From contig CAMLHL010000016.1 in assembly GCA_946479855.1 (NCBI GenBank), forward strand, positions 1-44,683: 44,683 nucleotides of DNA, written 5' to 3'. The position numbers were made by a program, and so were the translations under genes. The notes under the pieces were generated by a model. It was not told where the DNA came from. It saw only the letters and a program-made list of their open reading frames with translations, and searched no databases. The stretch's first letter is position 1. Each line of letters starts with the position of its first letter. Of the stretch, positions 32,314 to 40,705 are shown one piece after another. This DNA is from an uncultured Pseudomonadota bacterium. Lineage in GTDB: Bacteria > Pseudomonadota > Gammaproteobacteria > Burkholderiales > Rhodocyclaceae.

Positions 32314-33075
32314 TCATCCCGGCTGCGGCAGGTTGCGCGACCAGCGGCTCACCTCTCTGGCGACCCATGCGCCATCGTCAAGCGGCAGATCGTGGCCGGC
32401 GTCTGGATGCTCGGCGTAGTCGGTGCCCCAGCGCCTGGCCAGGCGGCGCGAACAGCACGGATTGACCAAGCGGTCCTGCGCACTGCCCAGAACGAGCATG
32501 GGCGGCGGCGGTTTGACCGGCGGCGCTTCGTAGCGGGCGGCGGCCAGCAACTGGCGGGCGGCATTGCGCGACGAGACCGGCTGCTGATCGGCATAGGCGG
32601 CCCATGCCGCGAGCGTCGCCGGGTGTGCCGGCCGGTTGCTGGTGAGGCGCAGTATGCACTTTTCCCGCTGCGCTGCATGGCGCCCCGGCAACAAGATACT
32701 CAGCAAGGGCAGATAGTTGCGTGGCCGGAGACGGTGATGCAAAGGGCTGAATTGACGAAGACTGGTGTTGATCAGGACGCAGGCGCCGATTTCTTCCGGA
32801 TGAGCGTTCGCCCAGGCCACGGCGACCATGGCGCCGAGCGACATGGCGAGCAAATAGTAAGGCGGGGCAATGTTGCCTGCGTGCAGTTGGGCTCGACAGT
32901 TTTCTGCCATGCCGGTAACGTGCAGCGGGCTATCCTCCTGGTTCAGGCTGCCGTTGCCCGGCAGGTCGACGGTGCGCACCACGGCATCGCCGCATGTCTG
33001 GCGGAGAATTTCGGGAAAATCGCCCCAATGGCGGCTTTCCCTGGTCAGCCCCCGCAACAAGATCCACGTCTTCAT
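32314..33075 (-). CDS. Alpha/beta hydrolase
   Basis: 253 residues. Seen: WILLRGLTRESRHWGDF (oxyanion region), VRTVDLPGNGSLN, the nucleophile elbow YYLLAMSLGAMVAVAWANAHPEEI (A-M-S-L-G, serine in place), VLGSAQDRLVNP (acid Asp) and HPDAGHDLPLDD (catalytic His). The cap is helical. Substrate unknown. Starts at the ATG overlapping the M14 stop by 4 bp and ends 6 bp before the MaoC-like gene. Confidence 0.88.
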   Translation of the reverse strand: MKTWILLRGLTRESRHWGDFPEILRQTCGDAVVRTVDLPGNGSLNQEDSPLHVTGMAENCRAQLHAGNIAPPYYLLAMSLGAMVAVAWANAHPEEIGACVLINTSLRQFSPLHHRLRPRNYLPLLSILLPGRHAAQREKCILRLTSNRPAHPATLAAWAAYADQQPVSSRNAARQLLAAARYEAPPVKPPPPMLVLGSAQDRLVNPCCSRRLARRWGTDYAEHPDAGHDLPLDDGAWVAREVSRWSRNLPQPG

Positions 33076-34097
33076 GCGCCGCCCTTGCCGTACCAATGCT
33101 GCATGGCTCGCTGACGGAAAAGCTCCCGCTGTTCTGCGCCGGGAATCCACTGCCGGTAACCGCAGGCAGCCCGGGCGAGGAAATCCAGCCAGGAGACATG
33201 CCGGCGCAAGACCCGCTGCTGCCGGTGCTCAATGAGCGGATTGAATATGCCGTGGCGGGAAAATAATTGTCTGGGATTTTTCTTGACCCACAACCAGGAG
33301 CCCATTTCCAGGGTCAACGGCAGAAAAATCTGCCCCGATGCCGCACAGAAGCGCTGATAGAGGAAATCCCACAGGTCGCCGTGCGCCAGGTACTGGCGGC
33401 TCTGCGGTTCGAACACATAGCGATGATTCGGGTGGGTCTGGTCGTAGATTTCCTTCAAGGCCTGCATCTCTGGCAAATGGGCGATAGGCAGGGTGGTATG
33501 GGCGTAGGGAAACCAGATTCGGTCGTTGATGCCGAATCCCGAATGGCAATCGATCGCAATGCCGAAACGCCGCTCGAAAAACTCCCTTTTCACGACCTCG
33601 CAGACCGCCTGGTTCTCGGCTTCCAGGGGGCCGCCCAGCGGCCCTCGATACCAGGGCAGGCGTGAGCTGATGCGCTGTCCACCGAACAGGAAAGGAGCTT
33701 TTTCCCGGGCGTCCAGCGGTGCGTTCCGCATCAGGTCCACGCCATTCGGATTGGCCCGGGTACCGCGCCACATCCCGCCTGGATTGACGATCGGCATGAA
33801 GACCAGGCGAACGGATTCAAGCTGCCGCTGCAGCACGCTGTCCCAGTGCAGACGCCTGACCAGGCTGCCCAGGTAGGCGAGAACGACTGCCGTGCCGATT
33901 CTTTCCAAGCCGTGAAACCCGCCGAAAAAACCGACCACGGGGAGCGTCGGGTCGGGATTGCCGAGGGCGACCACGTGCACCGGGAAGCTTTGTTGTCCGA
34001 CGCAGACCTCGCAGGCGACGTAGGCATCGAGATGGTTTCCGCCAATCTGGATGATGGCTTCCAATTCCAGCAATTCGTTCAAATCCGAATGAGCCAT
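33072..34097 (-). CDS. M14-family zinc metallopeptidase-like protein
   Basis: 341 residues without a signal peptide. Zinc site: FFGGFHGLERIG (His62, Glu65) and IAIDCHSGFGIND (His185); NPNGVDLMRN gives the substrate-binding Arg; the catalytic Glu264 sits in TLEMGSWLW. This is the pattern of M14 carboxypeptidase/DUF2817-type amidohydrolases acting in the cytoplasm. ATG at 34095-34097; a TTG three codons earlier is less likely. First gene of the trio with the hydrolase and the MaoC-like gene, possibly taking apart an acylated or amidated compound. Confidence 0.87.
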   Translation of the reverse strand: MAHSDLNELLELEAIIQIGGNHLDAYVACEVCVGQQSFPVHVVALGNPDPTLPVVGFFGGFHGLERIGTAVVLAYLGSLVRRLHWDSVLQRQLESVRLVFMPIVNPGGMWRGTRANPNGVDLMRNAPLDAREKAPFLFGGQRISSRLPWYRGPLGGPLEAENQAVCEVVKREFFERRFGIAIDCHSGFGINDRIWFPYAHTTLPIAHLPEMQALKEIYDQTHPNHRYVFEPQSRQYLAHGDLWDFLYQRFCAASGQIFLPLTLEMGSWLWVKKNPRQLFSRHGIFNPLIEHRQQRVLRRHVSWLDFLARAACGYRQWIPGAEQRELFRQRAMQHWYGKGGA

Positions 34098-34308
34098 GCT
34101 TCGCAATTCCGGATCACCTTGGCGGCAGAGATTAGGGGGGCGCCGAATCCCCGGAGCCCCGGGTAACAGCGCTGAAATGCGCCGTTAACATTGAATTGTT
34201 ATGGTAATTGCCAAGCCACTGGCCCGATGATGAATTTTTCATGACAAATCACCTCTCCGAGCGAAACCTTGATTCGTTCCCGATCATTCCCTGACTGGAT
34301 GCGCAACC
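34098..34308. other. Upstream region of the M14 operon
   Basis: No gene seen. A GC-rich stretch at 34135-34165 and an AT-rich stretch TTAACATTGAATTGTTATGG near 34184-34203 could hold the promoter of the M14 operon on the minus strand. No confident boxes. Confidence 0.35.
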
Positions 34309-34425
34309 ATGCACACGACAATCCGAAAAATGCTGAGCTACCCCGTCCTGGCCGTCGTCAGCACGGTGATCTGGGGACTGGTTGAATTGGTAGCCTTGAA
34401 CTGCCTGCGCCGCTCAGGGCGTTGA
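34309..34425 (+). CDS. Possible small single-helix membrane protein
   Basis: 38 codons: MHTTIRKMLSYPVLAVVSTVIWGLVELVALNCLRRSGR. One membrane helix flanked by basic residues, the form of many small bacterial membrane proteins. No Shine-Dalgarno sequence before the ATG, and it lies between convergent units. Unproven. Confidence 0.4.
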   Translation: MHTTIRKMLSYPVLAVVSTVIWGLVELVALNCLRRSGR

Positions 34426-34450
34426 GCACCGACTCCCGGCGGCAGAGCCC

Positions 34451-34479
34451 AAAAAAAGACCCCGCCACGAGGGCGGGGT
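34451..34479 (-). terminator. Intrinsic terminator of the small-protein pair
   Basis: On the minus strand ACCCCGCC-CTCGT-GGCGGGGT followed by CTTTTTTT: a textbook stem of 8 pairs and T-run. It lies about 50 bp past the stop at 34528, showing that a transcript on this strand ends here. Confidence 0.9.
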
Positions 34480-34527
34480 AACAGGGAGTTCTCGAATCGG
34501 GGAAATTCGAGAGGAGGGTAAAACGGT

Positions 34528-34707
34528 TCAGCGCTTGCTGCGCTTCTTCAAAATCTGGCGGGCGATGACGATGAGGGTTCCGGCGGCGATGGCGGCTGCG
34601 GCTGCCTTCAGCGGTTCGGCCTGGCCTTCGGTCAGCCAGTCGAACCCGCTGACGCCGACGAAGACGCCAAGCGATTCGCTGATTGGCAGGTTGTCCGCAA
34701 AGGCCAT
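34528..34707 (-). CDS. Small membrane protein (59 aa), second of a pair
   Basis: MAFADNLPISESLGVFVGVSG at the start, then FDWLTEGQAEPLKAAAAAIAAGTLIVIARQILKKRSKR. A soluble N-terminal half, one membrane helix (KAAAAAIAAGTLIVIA) and a strongly basic end. Its ATG shares a base with the stop of the previous small gene (TAATG), so it is translationally coupled, and an intrinsic terminator follows. I know no family for it. Confidence 0.7.
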   Translation of the reverse strand: MAFADNLPISESLGVFVGVSGFDWLTEGQAEPLKAAAAAIAAGTLIVIARQILKKRSKR

Positions 34708-34856
34708 TAGCCTTCCTTGCGCACGGGGATGGTGGCCAGCACAGGCTGGGCAGGCAGGTGCGAGAACAGGTACTGGCGGGTGGCGGCGATAAATTGCTTG
34801 ATATTCATTTTGATCATTTCCTTTTCATCCTCTTGACGGGCTTCGTTTTCTTCCAT
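34707..34856 (-). CDS. Small protein (49 aa or 33 aa), first of a pair
   Basis: From the first ATG: MEENEARQEDEKEMIKMNIKQ, then FIAATRQYLFSHLPAQPVLATIPVRKEG. AAGGA sits 10 bases before an internal ATG (34806-34808), so the real product may be the 33-residue form starting MNIKQFIAATRQYLF. It overlaps the next gene by one base. A direct repeat of 10-bp period lies 75-95 bp upstream. No known family. Confidence 0.6.
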   Translation of the reverse strand: MEENEARQEDEKEMIKMNIKQFIAATRQYLFSHLPAQPVLATIPVRKEG

Positions 34857-34930
34857 GCCTCGCATTTTAGGGAGGCGCCGGCCGGCCGTCTGTTGCGTCA
34901 GCGTTGCGCCGAGGTAACGGGTTTTGATCT

Positions 34931-34950
34931 TGTGTGACGCTGTGTGACGG
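34931..34950. promoter_or_regulatory. 10-bp-period direct repeat, possible response-regulator site
   Basis: TGTGTGACGC then TGTGTGACGG, two 9-base matches one helical turn apart, between the kinase stop (34963) and the small gene pair. OmpR-family regulators usually bind such repeats, and the gene of one lies 1.4 kb upstream. Suggests that the pair is a target of that regulator. Confidence 0.55.
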
Positions 34951-34962
34951 CGCCGAAAAGCC

Positions 34963-36399
34963 CTAGTGGTGGGCTTTCCAGGTCAGCGTGAAGCGGGCGC
35001 CGCCCTGTGGCGAGGCGGCAGCCGTGGCGGTGCCGCCATGCAGTTCCAGGACGCGGCGGGCAATGGCCAGCCCGAGGCCGTAGCCGCCGGTCGAGCGGTC
35101 ACGCGAACGGTCGAGGCGAGTGAACGCCGAGAAAATGTGTTCGCGTTCTGCCGGCGGAATGCCGATGCCGTCGTCGTCGACGTGGATCAGGATGTCGTCG
35201 CCGACCAGCTCGGCATTGACTGAAATCTGCCGGCTGGCGTATTTGAAGGCGTTGCGCAGCAGATTGCGCAGGGCGTAGGGCATGGCCTTGCGGTCGAGAT
35301 CGACGCAGAGATTCTCGGGCAGGCTGCGGGTGTCGACCACGACTTCGAGTTGACGTCCGAGGAGGCGGACGGAATCGACCTCGTCGGTCAGCCATTCGGC
35401 GAACTTGACGCTGGAGAGGTGAGCTTCCGGCGCTTCGCGTTCGAAGCGGGCGTAGGTCAGGCTGGTGTCGATGAGTTGGTCGAGCTCGTCGAGATCGGCT
35501 TCCATCATCGCCCGCAAGCGTTCGTGCTCTTCCCGCTGGTCGGTCTCGGAGAGCATCTCCAGCGCAAAGCGCATGCGGGCGATCGGCGTGCGTAATTCGT
35601 GCGAGATGCCGCAGGACAGTTCGCGGTGCGTGGCCAGCAGTTGCCGGATGCGCTCCGCCATGCTGTTCATGGTGTCCGACAGCGGCGCGAAGAGCTGTGT
35701 CCGGGCGTTGGGTGAACGGGTATCGAAATGCCCGTCGCCGAGGTCGCGCGCCGTCTGGCGCAGGGCTTCGAGGTCGCGCCAGACGGGGCGGATCCAGAAC
35801 CATAGCGCAATGGCGAAAATGACGCCGATCAGGCTCCAGGTCAGCAGCCGCAGTCGCAGTTCGAGCGGCAGGCGGTCCCGCAGCTCGGGATTGCGGCTCG
35901 AAGCCAGCGGTCCGACGACCAGCACCCGGCTGGAAGTGCCGAGACGGTGATACATGATGTCGCCATCGTGGTCGATGGCGATGTCGCCGGCATCGAGCTT
36001 GTTGACCTGGGCGCTGGTCAGCTTGTTGTCGAGCGTGATGCGTTCGACGATGCCCAGGCGGTAAGAGAATTTTTCGTCGAGTTCCTTGATTCTTTGCAGC
36101 CATTCACGCCGGGGATGGCGAAAAAGTTCGTCCTCGATCAGGGTAATCGTGCCGCGCATGAAGCGGCGGGCATAGTCGTCGGTGATGCCGCGCTGGGCGG
36201 TGGAAATGACGAAGTCGGCGGTGAAGGCGATGGCGACGAAGGAACCCATCGCCAGCAAGTAAAAATTGAAGAACAGCTTCGAGAGGCTGTAACGCCCGCC
36301 GCGCCAGCGCGGCAGCGAAACCCGGAACAGCGAGCGGGCCAGGCCCTGGCTGCGTTCCTTGCCGGTGGAAGCGGAGGGCGGCGTGTCAGTTCCAGTCAT
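34963..36399 (-). CDS. Sensor histidine kinase, RstB-like
   Basis: 478 residues. Helices at about 42-65 and 187-205 bracket a periplasmic sensor of 120 residues; then a HAMP linker (RPVWRDLEALRQTARDLGDGHFD), phosphoacceptor His267 in ELSCGISHELRTPIARMRFAL, and ATPase with ALRNLLRNAFKYA (N box), HVDDDGIGIP (G1), IFSAFTRLDRSRDRSTGGYGLGLAIARRVLELHGG. The ATG lies 14 bp inside the end of the regulator gene. Signal unknown; the layout and motifs are closest to RstB/EnvZ-type kinases. Confidence 0.93.
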   Translation of the reverse strand: MTGTDTPPSASTGKERSQGLARSLFRVSLPRWRGGRYSLSKLFFNFYLLAMGSFVAIAFTADFVISTAQRGITDDYARRFMRGTITLIEDELFRHPRREWLQRIKELDEKFSYRLGIVERITLDNKLTSAQVNKLDAGDIAIDHDGDIMYHRLGTSSRVLVVGPLASSRNPELRDRLPLELRLRLLTWSLIGVIFAIALWFWIRPVWRDLEALRQTARDLGDGHFDTRSPNARTQLFAPLSDTMNSMAERIRQLLATHRELSCGISHELRTPIARMRFALEMLSETDQREEHERLRAMMEADLDELDQLIDTSLTYARFEREAPEAHLSSVKFAEWLTDEVDSVRLLGRQLEVVVDTRSLPENLCVDLDRKAMPYALRNLLRNAFKYASRQISVNAELVGDDILIHVDDDGIGIPPAEREHIFSAFTRLDRSRDRSTGGYGLGLAIARRVLELHGGTATAAASPQGGARFTLTWKAHH

Positions 36400-37090
36400 G
36401 CTTGCTGAACAGGTAGCCTTTGCCGCGTACGGTCTTGATGCGGGTCGGGTTTTCCGGATCGTCGTTCAGTTTCTTGCGCAGGCGGGAAATGCGGGCGTCG
36501 ATTGAGCGGTCGAGGCCGTCGAAGCCGATGCCGCGCAATTCCTGCAGCAGGTCGTCGCGCGACAGCACGTTGCCGGCGTGGTTGGCGAGCAGCCACAGCA
36601 GATCGAATTCGGCCGTAGTCAGGTCGATGGTCTGGCCGGCCAGCGAGGCGGTGCGGGTGGCCTGGCTGATCCGGAACTGGCCGAAGACCATGCTCTCCGA
36701 TTCGCCGCTGGCCACTTCACCGCTACTGGGCAAGCGACGCAGCAGAGCCTTGATGCGGGCGAGCAGGACGCGCGGCTGGACCGGCTTGGCGATGTAGTCG
36801 TCGGCACCCATCTCGAGGCCGAGAATCTGGTCGAAATCCTCGTCGCGGGCGGTCAGCATCAGGATCACGCCGCGGTATTGCGCACGCACGGCGCGACAGA
36901 CCTCGAAGCCGTCCTTGCCGGGCAGCATCACGTCGAGAATGACCAGATCGGGCTGTTCGGCCAGGATGCGCGTCTCGGCGGTGTCGCCGCGTGGTTCGAT
37001 GCTGACTTGCAGATCGTTCTTGGTCAGGTATTCGGCCGTCAGTTCGGCCAGGCGTTCGTCGTCTTCGACAAGCAGGATGCGTGTATTCAT
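36386..37090 (-). CDS. OmpR-family response regulator, RstA-like
   Basis: 234 residues. Receiver: ILLVEDDERLAELTAEYL, phosphoacceptor Asp53 in LVILDVMLPGKDGFEV, Lys102 in DYIAKPV. C-terminal winged helix: FRISQATRTASLAGQTIDLTTAEFDLLWLLANHAGNVLSRDDLLQELRGIGFDGLDRSIDARISRLRKKLND...IKTVRGKGYLF. Partner of the kinase gene that overlaps its end. Confidence 0.95.
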   Translation of the reverse strand: MNTRILLVEDDERLAELTAEYLTKNDLQVSIEPRGDTAETRILAEQPDLVILDVMLPGKDGFEVCRAVRAQYRGVILMLTARDEDFDQILGLEMGADDYIAKPVQPRVLLARIKALLRRLPSSGEVASGESESMVFGQFRISQATRTASLAGQTIDLTTAEFDLLWLLANHAGNVLSRDDLLQELRGIGFDGLDRSIDARISRLRKKLNDDPENPTRIKTVRGKGYLFSKHDWN

Positions 37091-37130
37091 CCGGCCATCT
37101 TAGCGGCCTGCCGGTCGCCGGTCCATAGTC

Positions 37131-37161
37131 CTGCGGTCGACTGCCTGAAATGCAGCATTTC
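37131..37161 (-). repeat. GTCGACCGYAGC intergenic element, copy 5 (shortened)
   Basis: On the minus strand an inverted repeat GAAATGC-T-GCATTTC (37161-37147), then AGGCA and GTCGACCGCAG (37141-37131). The T-rich middle is missing. Unlike the other copies it lies in a divergent promoter region (regulator/dsbB), not after a gene. Confidence 0.45.
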
Positions 37162-37220
37162 CACCGCCGTCCGCCGCATGCCTTAAAATCCCGGCTGGTT
37201 GTCTATTGGAAAGTGCCTTG

Positions 37221-37718
37221 ATGATTTTCTCGAAAGTGCCCTTGCGGGCGTGGTTTGCGACTCTGGGGCTGGGTTGCCTCGGCCTGGTGGCGGTTGGCAT
37301 GGAGCTGCAATTCTTGTTGAAGCTGGCGCCCTGTCCGTTGTGCATTTTCCAGCGCCTGCTCTACATCGTGATTGGCGGCCTCGGGCTGCTCGGCTTCCTC
37401 TGGCCGGCCGGGCGCCTGCTCTGGGCGGGGCTGATCGGCAGCCTGGGCCTGCTCGGCTTTGCCGTCGCCGGCTATCAGACCTGGATGCAGGCCTACCCGA
37501 ATCTGGCGCCGGAGTGCAGCTATACCGACCCGAACGCCATCGAACGCCTGGTGGACTGGCTAGGCATGGAATGGCCGTCGATGTTCCTGGCCACGGGTTT
37601 CTGCACCAGCCGCGACTGGGAAATGCTCGGTCTGTCGATGGCCAACTGGTCGGTGCTGATCTTTGCCGGCATCGTCGCCTACGCTTGGCTGCTCCTGCGG
37701 CGCAAACAGAAGGCCTGA
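37221..37718 (+). CDS. dsbB: Disulfide bond formation protein DsbB
   Basis: 165 residues with four helices. Reoxidises DsbA and passes electrons to quinone. Seen: LKLAPCPLCIFQRLLY with the first cysteine pair (CPLC), GYQTWMQAYPNLAPECSYTD and FLATGFCTSRDWEMLG with the second pair in the other periplasmic loop. ATG at 37221 with GGA weakly placed before it. Followed by a terminator shared with the converging rpmG. Confidence 0.95.
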   Translation: MIFSKVPLRAWFATLGLGCLGLVAVGMELQFLLKLAPCPLCIFQRLLYIVIGGLGLLGFLWPAGRLLWAGLIGSLGLLGFAVAGYQTWMQAYPNLAPECSYTDPNAIERLVDWLGMEWPSMFLATGFCTSRDWEMLGLSMANWSVLIFAGIVAYAWLLLRRKQKA

Positions 37719-37719
37719 A

Positions 37720-37748
37720 AAAAACAAAACCCGCCAAGAGGCGGGTTT
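37720..37748 (-). terminator. Intrinsic terminator after rpmG (shared with dsbB)
   Basis: AAACCCGCC-AAGA-GGCGGGTTT (37727-37748). On the minus strand it is followed by TGTTTTTTTC, a good T-run, so it ends the rpmBG transcript. On the plus strand, past dsbB, the T-run is poor but the stem is the same. Confidence 0.9.
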
Positions 37749-37770
37749 GTCGAATGCCGGAGAAGCCGAA

Positions 37771-37938
37771 TTACTTCAGCTTAACTTCCTTGTAAGCGAC
37801 GTGCTTACGAGCCTTCGGGTCGTACTTCATGAACTCCAGCTTTTCAGGCGTCGTGCGCTTGTTCTTGGAGGTGGTATAGAAGTGACCGGTGCCAGCTGTG
37901 GATTCCAGCTTGATTTTTTCGCGACCGCCTTTAGCCAT
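37771..37938 (-). CDS. rpmG: 50S ribosomal protein L33
   Basis: 55 residues: [20 protein letters not shown], then [35 protein letters not shown]. It lacks the CXXC pairs of zinc-binding L33, so it is the C-minus form, which needs no zinc. 19 bp after rpmB, same transcript, standard order. Confidence 0.97.
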   Translation of the reverse strand: MAKGGREKIKLESTAGTGHFYTTSKNKRTTPEKLEFMKYDPKARKHVAYKEVKLK

Positions 37939-37957
37939 TTTTCGTATCCTTCCTTAA

Positions 37958-38191
37958 TCAGACTTCGCCACGGGCGCGCAGGTCGGCGAGGACGGAATCG
38001 ATACCGTTCTTGTCGATCAGACGCAGGCCGGCGTTGGAAACGCGCAGACGCACGAAGCGGTTTTCAGTTTCAACCCAGAAGCGGCGATACTGCAGATTCG
38101 GCAGGAAGCGGCGCTTCGTTTTGTTATTGGCGTGGGAAACGTTGTTCCCAACCATCGGGCCTTTACCCGTTACTTGGCAGACTCGCGCCAT
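37958..38191 (-). CDS. rpmB: 50S ribosomal protein L28
   Basis: 77 residues: [20 protein letters not shown], then [57 protein letters not shown], full length and typical of the zinc-free form. ATG at 38189-38191 with GGAG 7 bases before it. Confidence 0.97.
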   Translation of the reverse strand: MARVCQVTGKGPMVGNNVSHANNKTKRRFLPNLQYRRFWVETENRFVRLRVSNAGLRLIDKNGIDSVLADLRARGEV

Positions 38192-38227
38192 GATGGTGCT
38201 CCAGAATTCGCTAGAAGAAAGCCCGGG

Positions 38228-38257
38228 AGTATAACAAAAACTCCTTAATCCTTTCAA
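38228..38257 (-). promoter_or_regulatory. Sigma-70 promoter of rpmB-rpmG
   Basis: On the minus strand TTGAAA (38257-38252), 18 bp, TATACT (38233-38228), or 17 bp to TTATAC. Close to consensus and about 37 bp before the rpmB ATG, as expected for a ribosomal gene. Confidence 0.85.
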
Positions 38258-38272
38258 GGGGTTTCGTATATT

Positions 38273-38953
38273 TCATAGCAATCCCCGTTCGGCGAAGGAG
38301 AGCGGCGGGGTGTGGCCGGCGACAATAAAATGGTCGAGCAACTTCACATCGACCAGGGCCAGCGCCTCTTTCAGCGAACGGGTGAGCATTTCGTCGGCGG
38401 GCGACGGCTCGGCGGCGCCGGACGGGTGGTTGTGGGCGAGGATGACTGCCGCCGCATTGTGGGCGAGGGCCGCCTTGACCACTTCGCGCGGGTAGACGGA
38501 GGTCCGGGTCAGCGTGCCGGCGAATAGTTCCTCGGCTTTCAGCAGCCGGTTCTGGGCGTCGAGCCACAGCGCCATGAAGACTTCGTGGCCCTGGCTGCCC
38601 AGTTTCAGGCGCAGCCAGTCGCGAACCTTGCCGGGCGAGGTGAAGCTGTCGCGGCTCGCCATTTCCTGGCTCAGGGCGCGGCGGGCCAGTTCGAAGCTGG
38701 CTTTCAGTTGCGCCGCCTTGGCCATGCCGATGCCGGAAACGCTGGCCAGTTCGGCCAGCGAGGCGTCGACCAGCGCGGTTAGCTGGCCGTCGAAGCGCTG
38801 CAACAGGTCGCGCGCCAGGTCGACGGCGCTTTTGCCCCGCACGCCGACCCTTAAATAGATGGCCAGCAGTTCGGCGTCGGAGAGCGCGGCCGGGCCGTGC
38901 GCCAGCAGGCGCTCGCGCGGTCGTTCGCCCTCGGGCCAGTCGGTAATCGCCAT
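38273..38953 (-). CDS. radC: RadC family JAB-domain protein
   Basis: 226 residues. Helix-hairpin-helix region [24 protein letters not shown], then a JAB/MPN metalloprotease-like domain with the zinc site [25 protein letters not shown] and [14 protein letters not shown]. Cellular role of RadC is unsettled (a repair role is doubtful). Divergent from coaBC, 47 bp apart, the usual neighbour in proteobacteria. Confidence 0.95.
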   Translation of the reverse strand: MAITDWPEGERPRERLLAHGPAALSDAELLAIYLRVGVRGKSAVDLARDLLQRFDGQLTALVDASLAELASVSGIGMAKAAQLKASFELARRALSQEMASRDSFTSPGKVRDWLRLKLGSQGHEVFMALWLDAQNRLLKAEELFAGTLTRTSVYPREVVKAALAHNAAAVILAHNHPSGAAEPSPADEMLTRSLKEALALVDVKLLDHFIVAGHTPPLSFAERGLL

Positions 38954-39000
38954 ATTCTTTTCCAGTAGAATGAGCGGAGTCCAATTCTAATGGCAAGACA

Positions 39001-40191
39001 ATGGAATTATCGGGAAAACGCATCGTGCTCGGTGTCACCGGCGGCATCGCCGCCTACAAGGCGGCTGAACTGGTTCGGCTGCTCGGCAAGCAGGGCGCCG
39101 AGGTGCAGGTGGCGATGACCGAGGGAGCGACCCACTTCGTCACGGCGACGACCTTCCAGGCGCTGTCCGGCCAGCCGGTCTATCTCGATCAGTGGGATGC
39201 CCGGATGCCGAATGCGATGGCGCACATCGACCTGTCGCGTGCCGCCGACCTGATCCTGGTCGCCCCGGCTTCGGCTGATTTCCTGGCCCGCATTGCCCAC
39301 GGCATGGCCGATGACCTGCTGGCGACCATGGTGCTGGCCCGCGACTGCCCCTTGCTGGTGGCGCCGGCAATGAACCGCCAGATGTGGGAAAACCCGGCCA
39401 CCCAGCGCAATGTCGCGCAACTGCTGGCCGACGGCGTGCAGATGCTCGGCCCGGCCAGCGGCGAGCAGGCCTGCGGCGAAGTCGGCGCCGGTCGCATGCT
39501 GGAGCCGGACGAGATTCTCGAACAGGTGGTTGCCTTCTTTACGCCCAAGCGGCTGGCCGGTCGGCAGGTGTTGATTACCGCCGGACCGACCTTCGAGGCG
39601 ATCGACCCGGTGCGCGGCATCACCAATCTGTCGTCCGGGCGCATGGGCTACGCCGTGGCCCGCGCCGCCCGCCATGCCGGGGCCGAGGTGACGCTGGTCT
39701 CCGGGCCGGTTGGTTTTGCGGCGCCGCAGGGGGTTGACCGTATCAATGTGCGTAGCGCGCTCGACATGCACGCCGAGGTGATGGCGCGGGCGGCGGCGGC
39801 CGATATTTTCATCGGTGTCGCCGCGGTGGCCGACTATCGCGTCGCCAATGCGGCCGGGCACAAGTTGAAGAAGGACGCAGGCGGTATTCCGCCGCTCGAA
39901 CTGGTCGAGAATCCGGATATCCTGGCCGAAGTGGCGGCGATGGCGGGCGGTCCGTTCTGTGTCGGCTTCGCGGCTGAAAGCCGCAATCTTGAAGAGTATG
40001 CGCAGAGCAAGCGGCGCAGAAAGAATATCCCGCTGATCGCCGGCAACCTGATCCAGGACGGCTTCGGCGGCGACGACAACCGGCTGGTGCTGTTCGACGA
40101 TGCCGGCGTCCATCCGCTGGCGCCGGCGCCGAAATCGGTACTTGCCCGGCAATTGATCGAACACATCGCCCATCTGACAGGATCACACTGA
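39001..40191 (+). CDS. coaBC: Bifunctional phosphopantothenoylcysteine decarboxylase / phosphopantothenate-cysteine ligase
   Basis: 396 residues. CoaC half: [51 protein letters not shown] (FMN and catalytic His) and [14 protein letters not shown] with [10 protein letters not shown]. CoaB half: [31 protein letters not shown], then [15 protein letters not shown]. Two steps of coenzyme A synthesis. Its stop overlaps the dut start by one base (TGATG). Confidence 0.97.
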   Translation: MELSGKRIVLGVTGGIAAYKAAELVRLLGKQGAEVQVAMTEGATHFVTATTFQALSGQPVYLDQWDARMPNAMAHIDLSRAADLILVAPASADFLARIAHGMADDLLATMVLARDCPLLVAPAMNRQMWENPATQRNVAQLLADGVQMLGPASGEQACGEVGAGRMLEPDEILEQVVAFFTPKRLAGRQVLITAGPTFEAIDPVRGITNLSSGRMGYAVARAARHAGAEVTLVSGPVGFAAPQGVDRINVRSALDMHAEVMARAAAADIFIGVAAVADYRVANAAGHKLKKDAGGIPPLELVENPDILAEVAAMAGGPFCVGFAAESRNLEEYAQSKRRRKNIPLIAGNLIQDGFGGDDNRLVLFDDAGVHPLAPAPKSVLARQLIEHIAHLTGSH

Positions 40192-40640
40192 TGCATTGTA
40201 TTGACGTAAAAATACTCGACAACCGCCTGCGTGAAACCCCGCCGCACTATGCGACGCCAGGTTCGGCCGGCCTTGACCTGCGTGCCTGCATCGCTGCGCC
40301 GCTGCTCGTCGAACCGGGGCAGACGATTCTGGTGCCGACCGGCATGGCGATCCATCTCGCCGATCCGGGGCTGGCGGCGATGATCCTGCCGCGCTCCGGG
40401 CTGGGCCACAAGCACGGTATCGTGCTCGGCAACCTGGTCGGCTTGATCGACAGCGATTATCAGGGCGAGCTAATGGTTTCGGTGTGGAACCGTGGCCACA
40501 CCGGGTTCACGCTCAATCCGCTGGATCGGATAGCGCAACTGGTGGTTGTCCCGGTCCTGCAGGTCGGGTTCAACATCGTCGACGACTTCGATGCCAGCCA
40601 CCGCGGCGAAGGCGGATTCGGCAGCACGGGCCACGCCTGA
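40191..40640 (+). CDS. dut: dUTP diphosphatase
   Basis: 149 residues, full length, trimeric enzyme removing dUTP and supplying dUMP. The motifs are present: [56 protein letters not shown] and the C-terminal Gly-rich [10 protein letters not shown] that closes on the substrate. Coupled to coaBC. Confidence 0.97.
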   Translation: MHCIDVKILDNRLRETPPHYATPGSAGLDLRACIAAPLLVEPGQTILVPTGMAIHLADPGLAAMILPRSGLGHKHGIVLGNLVGLIDSDYQGELMVSVWNRGHTGFTLNPLDRIAQLVVVPVLQVGFNIVDDFDASHRGEGGFGSTGHA

Positions 40641-40643
40641 CGA

Positions 40644-40672
40644 TTGCAAGCCATGCGTCAGTAAATTCATAT
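40644..40672 (+). promoter_or_regulatory. Possible promoter of the cytochrome c4 gene
   Basis: TTGCAA (40644-40649), 17 bp, TCATAT (40667-40672), about 33 bp before the ATG. A moderate match to sigma-70 in the short AT-rich gap after dut. Confidence 0.45.
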
Positions 40673-40705
40673 TTAATGATTTGCTTTTCAGGCGGGAGTG
40701 GGGAC

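Noticed and set aside
37771..37938. Missing zinc cysteines in L33
   Set aside because: The C-minus form of L33 is common in proteobacteria.
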